A DNA stretch of 64,000 nt from Adiantum capillus-veneris (GCA_014529385.2 CM043964.1:102628087-102692086), one strand, 5' to 3'. Counted from the first letter of the stretch, positions 32,555 to 41,656 are shown. Numbers and translations are program-made. Notes: generated by a model from the sequence alone, not told the origin.

Positions 32555-32967
32555 TGTTTGCTGGTGCATACATGAAAGTTCTTCAAAAGGAAAGTGGCGG
32601 GGTAGTCATTAAGAACCCAAAAGGCGATGTAATCTTTTCTAGAGCTTACGATCTTGATGAAGCTGAAAGTAACAATGAGGCCGAGTACCTCACGCTTTTC
32701 CTTGGGTTGAAGCAGTGTGTTGAGTTTGGACTGAAGAGGGTCATTGCAAAAGGGAATGCATTGCTAGTCATGAATCAGTTGCTTGGTTTGTGGAATGTTA
32801 AGAAAGATAATTTTAAGAAGTGGTTCTATGGCATCAAGAAGCTTTTGCATGAGTTTGAGAAGATACAGTTTAAGCATGTTCCTCGTGAGCAGAATAAAGA
32901 AGCTGATGAGTTGGCTAGGGACAAGAAGCTGATGAGTTGGCTAGGGACAAGTTGGATGCCTTGGTAG
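32551..32967 (+). pseudogene. Second, archaeal-type RNase H (Tat-1), catalytic residues changed
   Basis: The order FAGAYMKVLQKESGGVVI, then ESNNEAEYLTLFLGLKQC, VIAKGNALLVMNQL and FKHVPREQNKEADELAR is that of the archaeal-type RNase H acquired by Tat elements. In the homologue at 61638-62040 the first block is F-D-G-A-Y and the third K-G-D-A-L. Here they are F-A-G and K-G-N, so two catalytic aspartates are lost. The glutamate (NNEAEY) and the late aspartate (EADELA) remain. A perfect 26-bp tandem duplication at 32899-32950 throws the frame off at the end. Confidence 0.85.
32899..32950. repeat. Perfect 26-bp tandem duplication
   Basis: Units 32899-32924 and 32925-32950 are identical. As 26 is not a multiple of three, this alone separates the RNase H frame from the integrase frame that starts at 32937. 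Confidence 0.95.
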
Positions 32968-33450
32968 ATCCTTTAAAGGTCAAGGAAGCCTTGTATGCAA
33001 GAAGGGAATCATTGCAAGATGTAGAAGTATTTCTTGGTAAAGGGAAATGTCCAGAGGGCATGTCAAAGGTTCGCCGTAAGAGAATAGTTGCAAAAGCAAG
33101 AAACTACGCATTGGTAGGTGAGGATCTCATGCTTTATGGCAAGGATAGCATTTTGAGAAAAGTGCCGTACAAAGAAGAGAGAGACTTGATTTTGGAGCAC
33201 TGCCATGAAGAAACAGGCCATCAAGGCAAGGATCAGGTTGTATTTCGTGTTTTGAGAGTTGGCCCTCTATGATGAGAGATGCTTATTTTTGGTGCAAGTC
33301 ATGCCATGAATGCCAAGTGTTTGCAAATCGGAAGCTTTTAGCTGAGCCTCAGAAAGCTATAATGTCTTTTGATGCATTTGCAAAATGGGGAGTAGATGCT
33401 ATAGGTCCAATGCCAAGGACCAACAATGGTAAAAGGTATATCCTTGTGGC
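32937..33450 (+). pseudogene. Integrase N-terminal part (Tat-1)
   Basis: The frame continues with KVRRKRIVAKARNYALVGED, then the zinc region HCHEETGHQGKDQVVF. After a frameshift near 33270 comes YFWCKSCHECQ. The core starts FAKWGVDAIGPMPR with the first catalytic aspartate. The reading reaches GKRYILVAV at 33450, where the solo LTR is inserted. The rest resumes at 34259. Confidence 0.85.
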
Positions 33451-33904
33451 TGTTAGGAAATAAGACGTAGCTAAATAGATAATTGAGTAGATTACTTAAT
33501 GGAGAGAGACAGATTTACATACACGAGATTATAGAGTAGAGAGAGAGAGAGAGAGAGAGAGAGTACACACGATATACGTGGTTCACCCAATGTGGGCTAC
33601 GTCCACGGGAAAGCAGCCACTCAATGGCTTTAGTACTTCAAAACAAGAAGTAGTTTACAAAGGGATTATACCCTTAATGGAGCTCCCGCTTTGCTTCACT
33701 CTCACCACCTCACACTCACCTTGTTGCATCAACTTCACACTATAAAATGTGTGTAGAAATGGCCTCCTTTTATAGGCCAAAAGGGCTGCCCTCTCTTATG
33801 AGAGACAGCCATGTGTAGCCGCCCTTGTGCGAATAAGTCCAAATCGGACCCTCCAATCCGCCCATGTGTGGCCGCCCTTGAGAAGACAAGTACGCTTTTG
33901 AATT

Positions 33905-34030
33905 CGGCCACCAGCCATTGAATTTGGCCACCGGCCACCAGCCATTGACTTCCGACCACCGGCCATCGGCCATTGACTACCGGCCACCGGCCAACCGACC
34001 GGTTGTTTTCCGACCACTTTCCGGCCACCG
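33905..34030. repeat. GGCCA-rich short tandem repeats in solo LTR
   Basis: Irregular units around GGCCACCGGCCA and CAGCCATTGA are repeated, followed by two copies of ATTCCGGCGAAAAA at about 34043-34075. They give rise to several overlapping false open frames. Confidence 0.8.
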
Positions 34031-34078
34031 TCCGGCCATAATATTCCGGCGAAAAAGAATATTCCGGCGAAAAAAAGT

Positions 34079-34100
34079 CTCGGGGGCCTCCGCCCCCGAG
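34079..34100. other. Perfect 9-bp GC hairpin
   Basis: CTCGGGGGC, loop CTCC, GCCCCCGAG. In an LTR this could affect RNA structure or termination; the role is unproven. Confidence 0.6.
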
Positions 34101-34258
34101 GCCTTTAAAGTTGCCCCTGATTCTTGTCCGTGAAAATTTTGGTTTCCGGTGAGTGATTTTCCTTCACGCACGATGGCTTCTCCTCATAATGGGGGCCTTA
34201 CAAATGTGCGCTTTTACCACAGAAAATTACAAGGGTAAATCAGGCTCCATACTTAACA

Positions 34259-35106
34259 GTGGCTGTGGACTATTTGACAAAATGGGTGGAGGCAAGAGCA
34301 GTAAAATATGTAACAGCAGGAAGAGTGGCCTCTTTTTTATATGAACAGTGTGTTGTAGGTTTGGAGCTCCTATGGTTATCATTTCTGATCGTGGACCAGG
34401 GTTTATTAGGGGAAAACTTGTTGCTTCTCTCATGGAGAAATTGAAAATTTAGAATAGGTATTCTTCTCCTTACTACCCACAATGCAATGGGTTGGTTGAG
34501 AACTGCAATGGTCAAATTGTGAAGATGCTATCAAAGTATGCTAGAGAGCATCCTAAAGAGTGGGACTTGGACTTGGAAAAGTGTTTGTGGGCTTATAGAA
34601 CTGCATATAGAGTGTCAACACAGTTTACACCATATGAGGTTGTTTATGGAAAAGAAGCTCTTATGCCCATACAAGTGCAGTTGGATGCCTTGAAGTTGTT
34701 GTGCAGAATGCAAGGTGAGCATAGTGACAAGCTGTAAGAAAGAATTCTTTCTCTAGAGTTGTTGCGAATGAATAGAGAGAAAGCCAGTGATTATTATCTT
34801 CAACAAGCAGAGACAAGGATGGAGAAAATGAATAAGAGGCTACTAGAGAAAGAAATCAAAGAGGGAGATCTGGTGATGAAGTATGATTCTCGCTGGGATT
34901 TTACTTTTCAAAAGAAGTTGAGGGACAAATGGTTGGGTCCATATAGAGTGAAGCATATATTTCCTAATGGCACCTATGAGTTGGAAAAATTGTCTGGTGA
35001 ATGTTTGCGCTACAGAATAAATGGTTATAGATTGAAGAAATATTTTGCGAGGGATGTGGTTCCAGATGCAAATAGTCTCTTGGTTGAGCATAAATGCTCT
35101 ACCTAG
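34259..35106 (+). pseudogene. Integrase C-terminal part (Tat-1)
   Basis: After the solo LTR the reading is AVDYLTKWVEARAVKYV. A frameshift follows, then MVIISDRGPGFIRGKLVAS with the second catalytic aspartate and NGLVENCNGQIVKM with the glutamate. In-frame stops occur at about 34450 and 34736. The C-terminal part KWLGPYRVKHIFPNGTYELE and YRINGYRLKKYF is the GPY-type module that ends Tat integrases. The final stop is at 35104-35106. Confidence 0.85.
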
Positions 35107-35117
35107 AGGGTGGGCAA
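35107..35117 (+). promoter_or_regulatory. Polypurine tract of Tat-1
   Basis: AGGGTGGGCAA directly precedes the TGTTGATAG start of the 3' LTR. A very similar GGGGGATGGGCAA precedes the LTR at 63557. Confidence 0.7.
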
Positions 35118-36354
35118 TGTTGATAGACCTCTTTTGGCGTGTAGAAAGTAGCGTTTATATGCATGGTCATATGTACAAAAAGATGTAAATACATGCATTT
35201 GGGAGCTTTGCAAAGTGGTTTCAAGTTTGAAAAAAGGTGCAACGTGTGCACATTGTAAATATGCGTGCTTGTGTGTCGGCAGTCGAGCATATGTACATGC
35301 CTGGATAGGGTATCGGGGCCTTGGATATGGTTCTAGGTGGATTATTTTGGCTCTATATAATGTGTTTGAGCTTTCTATAATGTAAATAATGCAAGTGACA
35401 AGTGTGGGTACTCTCATCCCGCTCGAGAAGTTTGACACATGCGGTAACTGTCTATTTGCGGCGCCTGATTTGCGGTGATACGTGCATCGCCCTAGAAGTA
35501 GTCAAAAATGGAATGTGGGGATGTGGAAATATGATTTGGGTATCAAGGATCTAGCGTGCGAAATTTGGTGAATTTTGGAGTCTGTTTGGGGTTTTTCCTA
35601 CGAAAAATGTCCGCAGGGGTCAAAACTGACCAAAACTGGGCCAAAAAAGGTCAAAAAATGATCAAAAAAGGTGTGAAATGGCTTCAAATTGCCACATCAC
35701 TCACGGTGCCGTGATGGTCCAGGCTGAGGGAGGACTTTTGAGGAGCAATATCAACACTTTCACCCCGCTGTGTGTGGGAGGGAGCAGAGTTCCTACTGGT
35801 GGTCTACTGCAGTCCTGTTGCATTCGCGTCCTGTTTTCGAGTGTGTGGAGGAGTGAATGAGAGATTTCTCTCTTCAATTTTACACTTGGGAGAGTCTATG
35901 GGAGTTCTGAGGTTTCCATGGATGTGTGTGTGCAAGGAATTGAGGGAAGAAGGTGCGGCTTTCTGCAAAACTATGTGACCCTGTATCGGTGCCATTAGGG
36001 TTGGCGCTACTCCAAAGAGTCCAACAAAGTGGAGTTTGGTGAAGCTTTTGCAATGGTTTGAGAGTGGCCTTTTGTGGCTGGAGTTTTTGGGTTTTCGATG
36101 GTTTTTCTTGTATATTTTGGTCACCACATCAAGCGTGATTTCAAGTGTTGATCACCTCGACTCACCTTGTAGTGTTTGCGAGCAGGCAAGGGCATGTAGG
36201 TCGAGGCGTTTGGAGTTTGAATTGAGCTTGTGGGTAGAGTTTTTAGGGAGCTTTTGAGTGGTAGTGAGTGATTTGAGGAATTCAAGTAAATTCCTTGTGT
36301 TGTGTTGAGTTGTCTGGGTGGGTGAGTGTGCGCATGACATCTTTTGCTCCATCA
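35118..36354 (+). repeat. 3' LTR of Tat-1
   Basis: This is the partner of 27740-28976. It starts TGTTGATAGACC and ends TTTTGCTCCATCA, 1237 bp. The divergence from the 5' copy is low but visible (for example ACCGCTTTT versus ACCTCTTTT), so insertion was not very recent. Confidence 0.95.
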
Positions 36355-37060
36355 CTATGTGAGCTGCAACTGGTTTAAAAGGTCCAAAAAAATACAAACC
36401 CCACTTTTGAAAAGGCTCCAAGGAATCTAGCCTGGATCGGTAGTCAGCCACCGCATGCTGAGCCCCTGGATGATGTATGACCTCAAAGTCAAATTCCAGC
36501 AGCAAAAGCACCCATCTGGCCAATCTTCCCGTCAAATTCTGTTGACGTACCAGGTATAAAAGAGCCGAATGGTCCACATGGAAGAAAAAACGTCGGCCCA
36601 ATAGATAGTGCTGGAATTTCTTCACTGAATAAATTATCCCTAAACATTCTCTTTCTGTTACTGAATAATTGCTTTCTTCGGATGATAATCGTCTGCTGCT
36701 ACTGGCATAATAGACAGGTCGGAACCATCCTTGACTTTGTTCCTACATCAGCACACTGCCAATAGCTCGATCCGAAGCATCCACAAACACATGAAAATCC
36801 TGACCCCAATTTGGAGGAAGCATAATCGGAGCTTTGGATAGCTGAAGTTTTAATCTCCAAAAAGCCAGATCACATTCGTGCGTCCATTCAAAATCTATAG
36901 CATGTGCTGCCTGAGTAATCGGGATTTCCAAATGCGCGACAAACCGCAAATGTCTCCCATGCCAACGGGCTTGACCCAGGAAAATCTGACACTATTTCTG
37001 GTTCCGCGGTGGAGGTGCTTCCATAATTGCGGCTATTTATCCGGATCCACGAAAATACCG
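36355..37060 (-). pseudogene. RNase H and first integrase residues (minus-strand element)
   Basis: Reading leftward: DFHVFVDASDRAIGSVLM, a stop, then VYYASSSRRLSSEE, VKKFQHYLLGRRFFFHVDHS, LARWVLLLLEFDFEVIHHPG and HAVADYRSRLDS (RNase H end). This is joined directly to FQKWGLYFFGPFKPVAAHI of the integrase core. The integrase zinc region that should lie between is deleted. The first catalytic aspartate of the integrase is replaced (W-G-L-Y where W-G-x-D is usual). The frame then meets the inserted Tat-1 LTR at 36354. Confidence 0.85.
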
Positions 37061-37063
37061 TCT

Positions 37064-37684
37064 TCAGAAATTATATGCCCCAATAGCCTGCCCACTGCGA
37101 ACAGCAAATGCACACTTTAAAGGATTCAAACTGAATTTTACCTCTCTGCATTTCATAAAGCATAACCGTAATTGCTTCAAGTGCTCTAATTGCGCTCCAA
37201 AAACACTGAGATCATCCAGAAAAATTCTCATAAAATCCATCAAATAAGGACCAAAAATTTGGAACATATTGCTTTGAAAAGTTGAAGGCGCATTCCGCAA
37301 TCCGAACCACATCACTGTGTAGGCAAACACACCCCATGCGATAATAAAAGCTGTTTTTGGCTGATCCCGCAATGCCATTCGTATTTGGTTGTATCCACTA
37401 AACCCATCCAGAAAAGTATACATCTCATGTCCTGCTACATCATCCAAAATGGAATCCAAGAATGGAAGAGGAAAAGGATCTGGAACAGTAGCCGCATTCA
37501 ATTTCCGGTAATCCACACAAATTCGAATTTGCTTGTTTTTCTTGGATACAACCACCATTGGAGAAATCCACTCCGGATTATCAATAGGGGTAATAAAACC
37601 CACTTCCAAAAGACGATCAATTTCCATCTTAACTTGCTTTGCCACATTCGGATTCATCCTATATGAGTGCTGCTTCACTGGCAC
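37064..37684 (-). pseudogene. Reverse transcriptase (minus-strand element)
   Basis: The frame of 206 codons reads VKMEIDRLLEVGFITPIDNP, IRICVDYRKLNAATVPDPFP, YTFLDGFSGYNQIRMA, FGLRNAPSTFQSNMFQIF and the catalytic FLDDLSVFG with both aspartates. It continues into the thumb (SLNPLKCAFAVRSGQAIG) and ends at a stop before the connection domain. ALRDQPKTAF and the NPLKC block are typical of non-chromoviral plant gypsy RTs. Confidence 0.9.
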
Positions 37685-37877
37685 CGCATCCGGTTTCAGA
37701 TTTATCGTATGTGCTGATAAAACTTAGGATCCAATCCCTGCATATCCGCATATTCCCATGCGAAGACATCCTTAAATTCTGTCAGTAACTTAATCAAATC
37801 ACCTCTAAAACTTGCCTCAAGCTGCTTATTAATGTATATGGGCTGCTACTCCGCTTGCTCCCCAAGAAAGACCTTCT

Positions 37878-38620
37878 CTAATTCATCTTCTTTAACCCTT
37901 GTAATTTCTCCATCTGCGCCTCAAACGCACGTTCTTGCTGAATAACGTCCGCCAATGATTCAGGACTTGGAAACACCTGTTGTTGCTCCCCTAATCCTGC
38001 TGGAGTTCCTGAAACCCCCACCGAGTTTCCCTTCGGAACCAGAGAAATATCCGCAAGATATAAAGAGACCAAATCCGGATTAGCTTTCAGAAATTGCTCC
38101 TCTTCATCCTCTTCTAATCCTTCCACCATATTTACTGTTTCTGCTATCACCGGCCATGCTGCTTGAATTGATTGTCTGTATGTTCCCAACATCACCCGCA
38201 CTTTCCTTCTACCCTTCTTTACTGTAAGCATATTTGCTTCCCAATTATGCTTTACCCTCGTTTGTCGTAACCAGGGTCTCCCCAAGATAATGTGATAATC
38301 CTAATTATGATCCTCAATATTCAAGACTACTAAGGAAACGGCAAAAGATAAGCTCACCACATCCAAGACAATGCCCCGAAGTAACCCCACTGGTTGCAGT
38401 ACTCTTCTTTGATCTGCCATGCGGACTACAAAGGGTACAGGCTCCCAATCACTGAGTCCAAAATGCTCACAAGCTGCTTGAGTAATAATGTTTACTCCCG
38501 CTCCTCCATCCAATAGTACCTTGTCAATGTATGTTCCATGGTATCTAACTGAAAGCTCCAGAATGTGGGTATCCGTGATCCTATTTGTCGGAAACGGGGA
38601 TGAATCATCCTCCTGGCTTT
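37878..38620 (-). pseudogene. Retropepsin-like protease and linker (minus-strand element)
   Basis: The active-site block is LLDGGAGVNIITQAACEHFG with D-G-G, as in the two Tat-like elements. After a stop at 38301-38303 the second block is IILGRPWLRQTRVKHNWE. The following linker (38200-37878) is acidic, LEEDEEEQFLKANPDLVSL. The upstream part of the protease (RYHGTYIDKV) is in a different frame. Confidence 0.8.
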
Positions 38621-39005
38621 CAACTTCCCGATGGCGACTTCTCTCAGCTTTGTGGACGTTTGTCTCAGTAGTGCATTATGAAAATTCGGGACCAATTTCA
38701 GCAATGAACCCACAGGTACTTGTATTGGCGACGTGAGGACCTCTTTCCAAACTGAATTCCAATCCTCCTCTTCTCCTAATATCATCCTTATTTCTAGCTT
38801 TCCCTTCCTTTATTTCTAGGCCCACAGTCGATGGTCCTGATGACTTCACTGGTGGTGCGGATTGTGGCAACTAGGACACAGTCTTTTTCCTCACTTCTTC
38901 CTGAGCCGTCCAATCCGGAATCTTTACATCGGGTGTTGGAACCACATTTTTACCCAATCGCGTGATTAATGAAACCACTGTATTAGACTCCTCCAATCCT
39001 TCAAT
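38621..39005 (-). other. Gag-protease linker (minus-strand element)
   Basis: This stretch lies between the Gag stop and the protease. Frames read QVPVGSLLKLVPNFHNAL and IGKLKARRMI in the part nearest the protease. No separate domain is recognised. Confidence 0.5.
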
Positions 39006-39803
39006 CTAAACCATAGCCACACTAGGCTGTTTCCCTGCAGCACGGTCCTGCTTCTTTCGATCATATTCCATAGCTTCAGTACACTCGGATCGCCAGTGCC
39101 CATCCCCCAAACAGAAAAGGTATGTCTTGGGGCGATTAGGATCTCGGCCACCTCTTCCACGAGCTTGTCCTCCCCCTTGACCTCGTCCTCCTGCTTTACC
39201 TTGCAAAGGCGTCTCTGATGTATGAGCATGAGCCATCTCCACAGCAGGCTCTTGTCCCTGCCCTATCTGTGGTTGTTGCCATGTAGAAGAGTCTCCTCGA
39301 CTCCGACGACCCCGACCATTGAAATAACATTCCATTGTATTATGAGTATTGATCGTGCAAATCGCACACCACTTCTGATTCATTGCGCACTCTTGAGCAA
39401 CATGGCCTGGATTCCGACACTGGGTACACCATAGTTCCTTCAGACTTTTAGCCACGACAGTCGATTCCGACGATCTGGATGAAACACCTTTTCCGTGACG
39501 CTGGGATTTTTTCCGAGGTGTCTCTTCCGATTCTTTTCCCGAATCGCTGTTTCCTGAGTCTGAGGAATCTGATACTGCGGACTCCGACTCCGAACTATCA
39601 CTGCCGCTGTCTTGCGACTTCTGATGAGATTTCTTCTTGTCTTTTTTCTTTGATTTCTTTGGAGATTCCGTATCCTCTAAAGCTTCTCTTGCTACTACAA
39701 CCCTAGCAATTACATTATCCAGTGGAGTACTTACCTTATCCACTATTGCCATAGCAGTTCTGAGATCCTTGTTGAGCCCCCATAAAAAATAATCATTTAG
39801 CAC
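39006..39803 (-). CDS. gag: Gag C-terminal part with two or three zinc knuckles (minus-strand element)
   Basis: This frame of 265 codons reads WGLNKDLRTAMAIVDKVSTP, a Lys/Ser/Asp-rich low-complexity run, then CTQCRNPGHVAQEC and CAICTINTHNTMEC, two CX2CX4HX4C knuckles about 6 residues apart. A Gly/Arg segment (GGRGQGGGQARGRGGR) is followed by a third block, YLFCLGDGHWRSEC, in which the first cysteine is Tyr. Multiple knuckles in Gag bind RNA during packaging. The frame ends at TAG 39006-39008. Confidence 0.85.
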   Translation of the reverse strand: MLNDYFLWGLNKDLRTAMAIVDKVSTPLDNVIARVVVAREALEDTESPKKSKKKDKKKSHQKSQDSGSDSSESESAVSDSSDSGNSDSGKESEETPRKKSQRHGKGVSSRSSESTVVAKSLKELWCTQCRNPGHVAQECAMNQKWCAICTINTHNTMECYFNGRGRRSRGDSSTWQQPQIGQGQEPAVEMAHAHTSETPLQGKAGGRGQGGGQARGRGGRDPNRPKTYLFCLGDGHWRSECTEAMEYDRKKQDRAAGKQPSVAMV

Positions 39804-39836
39804 TTCTGCTGCCAGCCTTTGTGCCTGAGGTACCCT

Positions 39837-40259
39837 CTACAAAAGCATCCAAAATTTTGCAGCGTAATCCTCCACTGGCAATGACTTCTGCCGCAGCGTT
39901 CGAAGCTTTTCCAAATGTTGAGGGACTGTCTTTTCCATTCTAAACCTTCGTAGAAACGCTCTAGATCCGTCGACATACGTCTGAAAATTATCATCAGGGT
40001 ATTTGGACAACCATTTCGCAGCTTTCCCCGAGAGTGTAGATTCAAACACTGATTGTTGATGGAGAGGAATCACCACCCCAAGATGATTCAATCCATAAGC
40101 TTTATTGAATTGACGCAAATGTGCATCAGGGTCTTCTCTCAAAAGACCTCGAAATCGACTATACTTAATCCGAGGATGAGCCATCACCCCTTGCTCAACT
40201 GTACCTCCTCCCGGAAAAAGCTGACGAGCACCAGGAGGTGGGGATAGTGGCGGAGACAC
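39837..40259 (-). CDS. gag: Gag capsid part (minus-strand element)
   Basis: The frame of 140 codons starts with a Pro-rich leader (SPPLSPPPGARQLFPGGG). Then comes FRGLLREDPDAHLRQFNKAY, LSGKAAKWLSKYPDDNF and FLRRFRMEKTVPQHLEKLRT, the helical capsid of a plant gypsy Gag. It ends at a stop at 39837 before the 39803 frame starts, so a small frameshift separates the two Gag parts. Further Pro/Ser-rich coding may extend right to about 40440. Confidence 0.8.
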   Translation of the reverse strand: MSPPLSPPPGARQLFPGGGTVEQGVMAHPRIKYSRFRGLLREDPDAHLRQFNKAYGLNHLGVVIPLHQQSVFESTLSGKAAKWLSKYPDDNFQTYVDGSRAFLRRFRMEKTVPQHLEKLRTLRQKSLPVEDYAAKFWMLL

Positions 40260-40544
40260 CCCCGGACTGCTTACCAGAGACGATGGTGGAGCAACCTATG
40301 AGGGTGAGGGTGAATGTACGATAGGAGGACATGACTGACTGCGTGGAGTACGCCTCACTCGCCGCAACCGCCTACCACGCACTGGGCTTGGTGATGGAGA
40401 TACAGATTCCTTAACTTGCGGGTGAAGAAAAAACAAATTCATCCAAACCGCCTCTCCTCCGACGTCTTCCTACAATTGGAACCATAGGGTCAGGCGGACC
40501 CTGTAACCTAGTGTGCATGCATATTCATCGCAGGTCGTCCATCA

Positions 40545-40560
40545 CGCATCGTGGTCGCCA
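40545..40560 (-). promoter_or_regulatory. Primer binding site (minus-strand element)
   Basis: On the minus strand TGGCGACCACGATGCG lies two bases after the LTR end ATTACA. TGGCGACCACG-type sites, probably complementary to a tRNA-Arg 3' end, are known from plant gypsy elements. Confidence 0.6.
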
Positions 40561-40562
40561 GA

Positions 40563-40911
40563 TGTAATGGCTATTGCCCACATAGGAGCAATAGGCATTA
40601 CGGGAATGATTACCCGCAAACTACATTATGTGAACATCAACACATAGAATTAAGATAGAAGATAGTACACAGGCACATAACACCTCTTGCTTCATTTATA
40701 TGTAATCGGGACACAGAGTCACAATAGCAGATATCATGAATAACATAGAGATTGATTGGTTACATCCAAAGACAGGTATGCCCCCCTATATACAACCGCT
40801 GCTCCAGTGCAGATCGAGAACGGTGCACACACTCCTGTCCCATGATATCTTGTGAAGAACTGCCGCCACGTCCGTTGGCCTTTGTGCCTAGACGAGTGTG
40901 AAGATCATCTC
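40563..40911 (-). repeat. 5' LTR of the minus-strand element
   Basis: On the minus strand it would start TGTTGACGAGATG (40911) and end GGCAATAGCCATTACA (40563), about 349 bp. The inner end is supported by the primer site. The outer end is set by the TGTTG start only. No second copy is found on the left of the element. Confidence 0.6.
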
Positions 40912-41067
40912 GTCAACACCGAAGCTTCAGAGCATGCTGAATGCTCTAAAACAGAGGGAGACGCTAAAGGAGTAGGAACGCGTGATGGTGCTCCAGAGCG
41001 ATGATGATCCACGTACCACTGTCTTTGCTGTGGTGACAAAGAAGAAAGAAACTCATCATCATCCATA
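40912..41067 (-). pseudogene. Possible exon fragment flanking the minus-strand element
   Basis: After a splice-acceptor-like TTTAATGCAG the minus strand reads MDDDEFLSSLSPQQRQWYVD and SRVPTPLASPSVLEHS. The frame is cut near 40911 by the LTR. It may be an exon of a second gene of the CACTA transposon, or of an unrelated gene. No family is recognised. Confidence 0.25.
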
Positions 41068-41103
41068 CCTGCATTAAACACACGAACATTTAATCTTAAT
41101 ATT

Positions 41104-41134
41104 GAATGAATGGAGAAGAAAACATGGACAAGTA

Positions 41135-41173
<39 letters not shown>
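41104..41173. repeat. (GA)n microsatellite
   Basis: This interrupted GA/TAGA run is next to the long hairpin. Confidence 0.9.
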
Positions 41174-41175
<2 letters not shown>

Positions 41176-41239
41176 GACTCATAAAGGGGGAGGGATTCCT
41201 GTGTAGGGAGATTTTGTTGAATTTCTGTGAATTTGTAAA

Positions 41240-41483
41240 AGCACTGCACTCCGGGTGCGATGGAGACTGAAGCTGCATCGCGAAGGTCTGCTCATAGAAG
41301 TTGCTTGCCCCACCACGAAATCTAATCGATCGGGTGAAAGAGACGCTGAGGAAGCAGTAGTAGTGCTTCTTATTGTCTCTTTCACCCGATTAGCTAGATC
41401 TAGCGGTGGGACGAGCAACATCTATATTGAGCAGACCTTTGCAATTGCAGCTTCAGTATCCATCGCACTCGGAGTGCAGTGCT
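41240..41483. ncRNA. Long imperfect hairpin (microRNA-precursor-like or fold-back element)
   Basis: The arms 41240-41344 and 41375-41483 are imperfect reverse complements over more than 100 bases. The outer 13 bases (AGCACTGCACTCC and GGAGTGCAGTGCT) and the inner 13 bases (GGGTGAAAGAGAC and GTCTCTTTCACCC) pair exactly. The apex pairs again (GAAGCA 41351-41356 with TGCTTC 41364-41369). The pattern of long stem, small bulges and tight apex is that of plant pri-microRNAs and of young inverted duplications or MITEs. I recognise no known microRNA and see no clear target duplication at the ends. Confidence 0.6.
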
Positions 41484-41656
41484 CGTCGTCCCTGCTTGTG
41501 AGAACATACCTAGAGCATATGTACCTGGAGTGGATGCAAAGACCATTTAATACAATGACGCAATGACGTATATAGACAAAAATGGACAAAAAGCCATGTG
41601 AATACAATATATATTATAAAACGGAGCAAAATTGTTCAAATACAATATTTATGACT

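Larger units (their letters stand above)
33451..34258. mobile_element. Solo LTR, 808 bp, with perfect 5-bp target duplication
   Basis: The ends are TGTTAGG and CTTAACA, a TGTTA/TAACA inverted pair. It is flanked on both sides by GTGGC (33446-33450 and 34259-34263). Removing it with one GTGGC restores the integrase reading ILVAVDYLTKWVEA. The LTR holds a GA run (33541-33563), a TATA-like TTTATAGG region near 33770, GGCCA-rich repeats (33905-34030) and a GC hairpin (34079-34100). The family is unknown. No coding is retained. Confidence 0.95.
27740..36354 (+). mobile_element. Tat-like Ty3/gypsy element with two LTRs (Tat-1)
   Basis: The element has equal LTRs of 1237 bp (27740-28976 and 35118-36354), a primer binding site at 28982, gag, protease, RT, RNase H, a second archaeal-type RNase H, integrase, and a polypurine tract before 35118. 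The second RNase H between RNase H and integrase is a hallmark of the plant Tat lineage. The integrase is split by a solo LTR (33451-34258). The element sits in the integrase of the minus-strand element. Right flank CTATG is intact, but the left flank reads ACCC instead of a full copy, as if about 4 bases were lost. Frameshifts make it non-functional now. Confidence 0.9.
25491..40911 (-). mobile_element. Minus-strand Ty3/gypsy element with nested insertion
   Basis: Read leftward from 40911 the element holds a 5' LTR (40911-40563), primer binding site (40560), gag (40259-39006), protease (38513-37878), RT (37684-37064), RNase H (to 36355), integrase core (27739-27174), integrase end and a downstream frame (27009-25491). 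A Tat-like element (27740-36354) interrupts the integrase. On either side the minus-strand reading is GPFKPVAAHI and then GNKYILTATDYAT, which join smoothly. The zinc region between RNase H and the integrase core is missing. No 3' LTR is found on the left, so that end is lost. The lineage is non-chromoviral, Athila/Tat-like. Confidence 0.85.

Noticed and set aside
33735-34171. Several overlapping open frames on both strands around 33735-34171
   Set aside because: They arise from GGCCA-rich repeats in a solo LTR and contradict the restored integrase frame on either side.
37385-37727. Plus-strand frames across the RT of the minus-strand element
   Set aside because: They are antisense shadows of the RT, which carries clear catalytic motifs on the minus strand.
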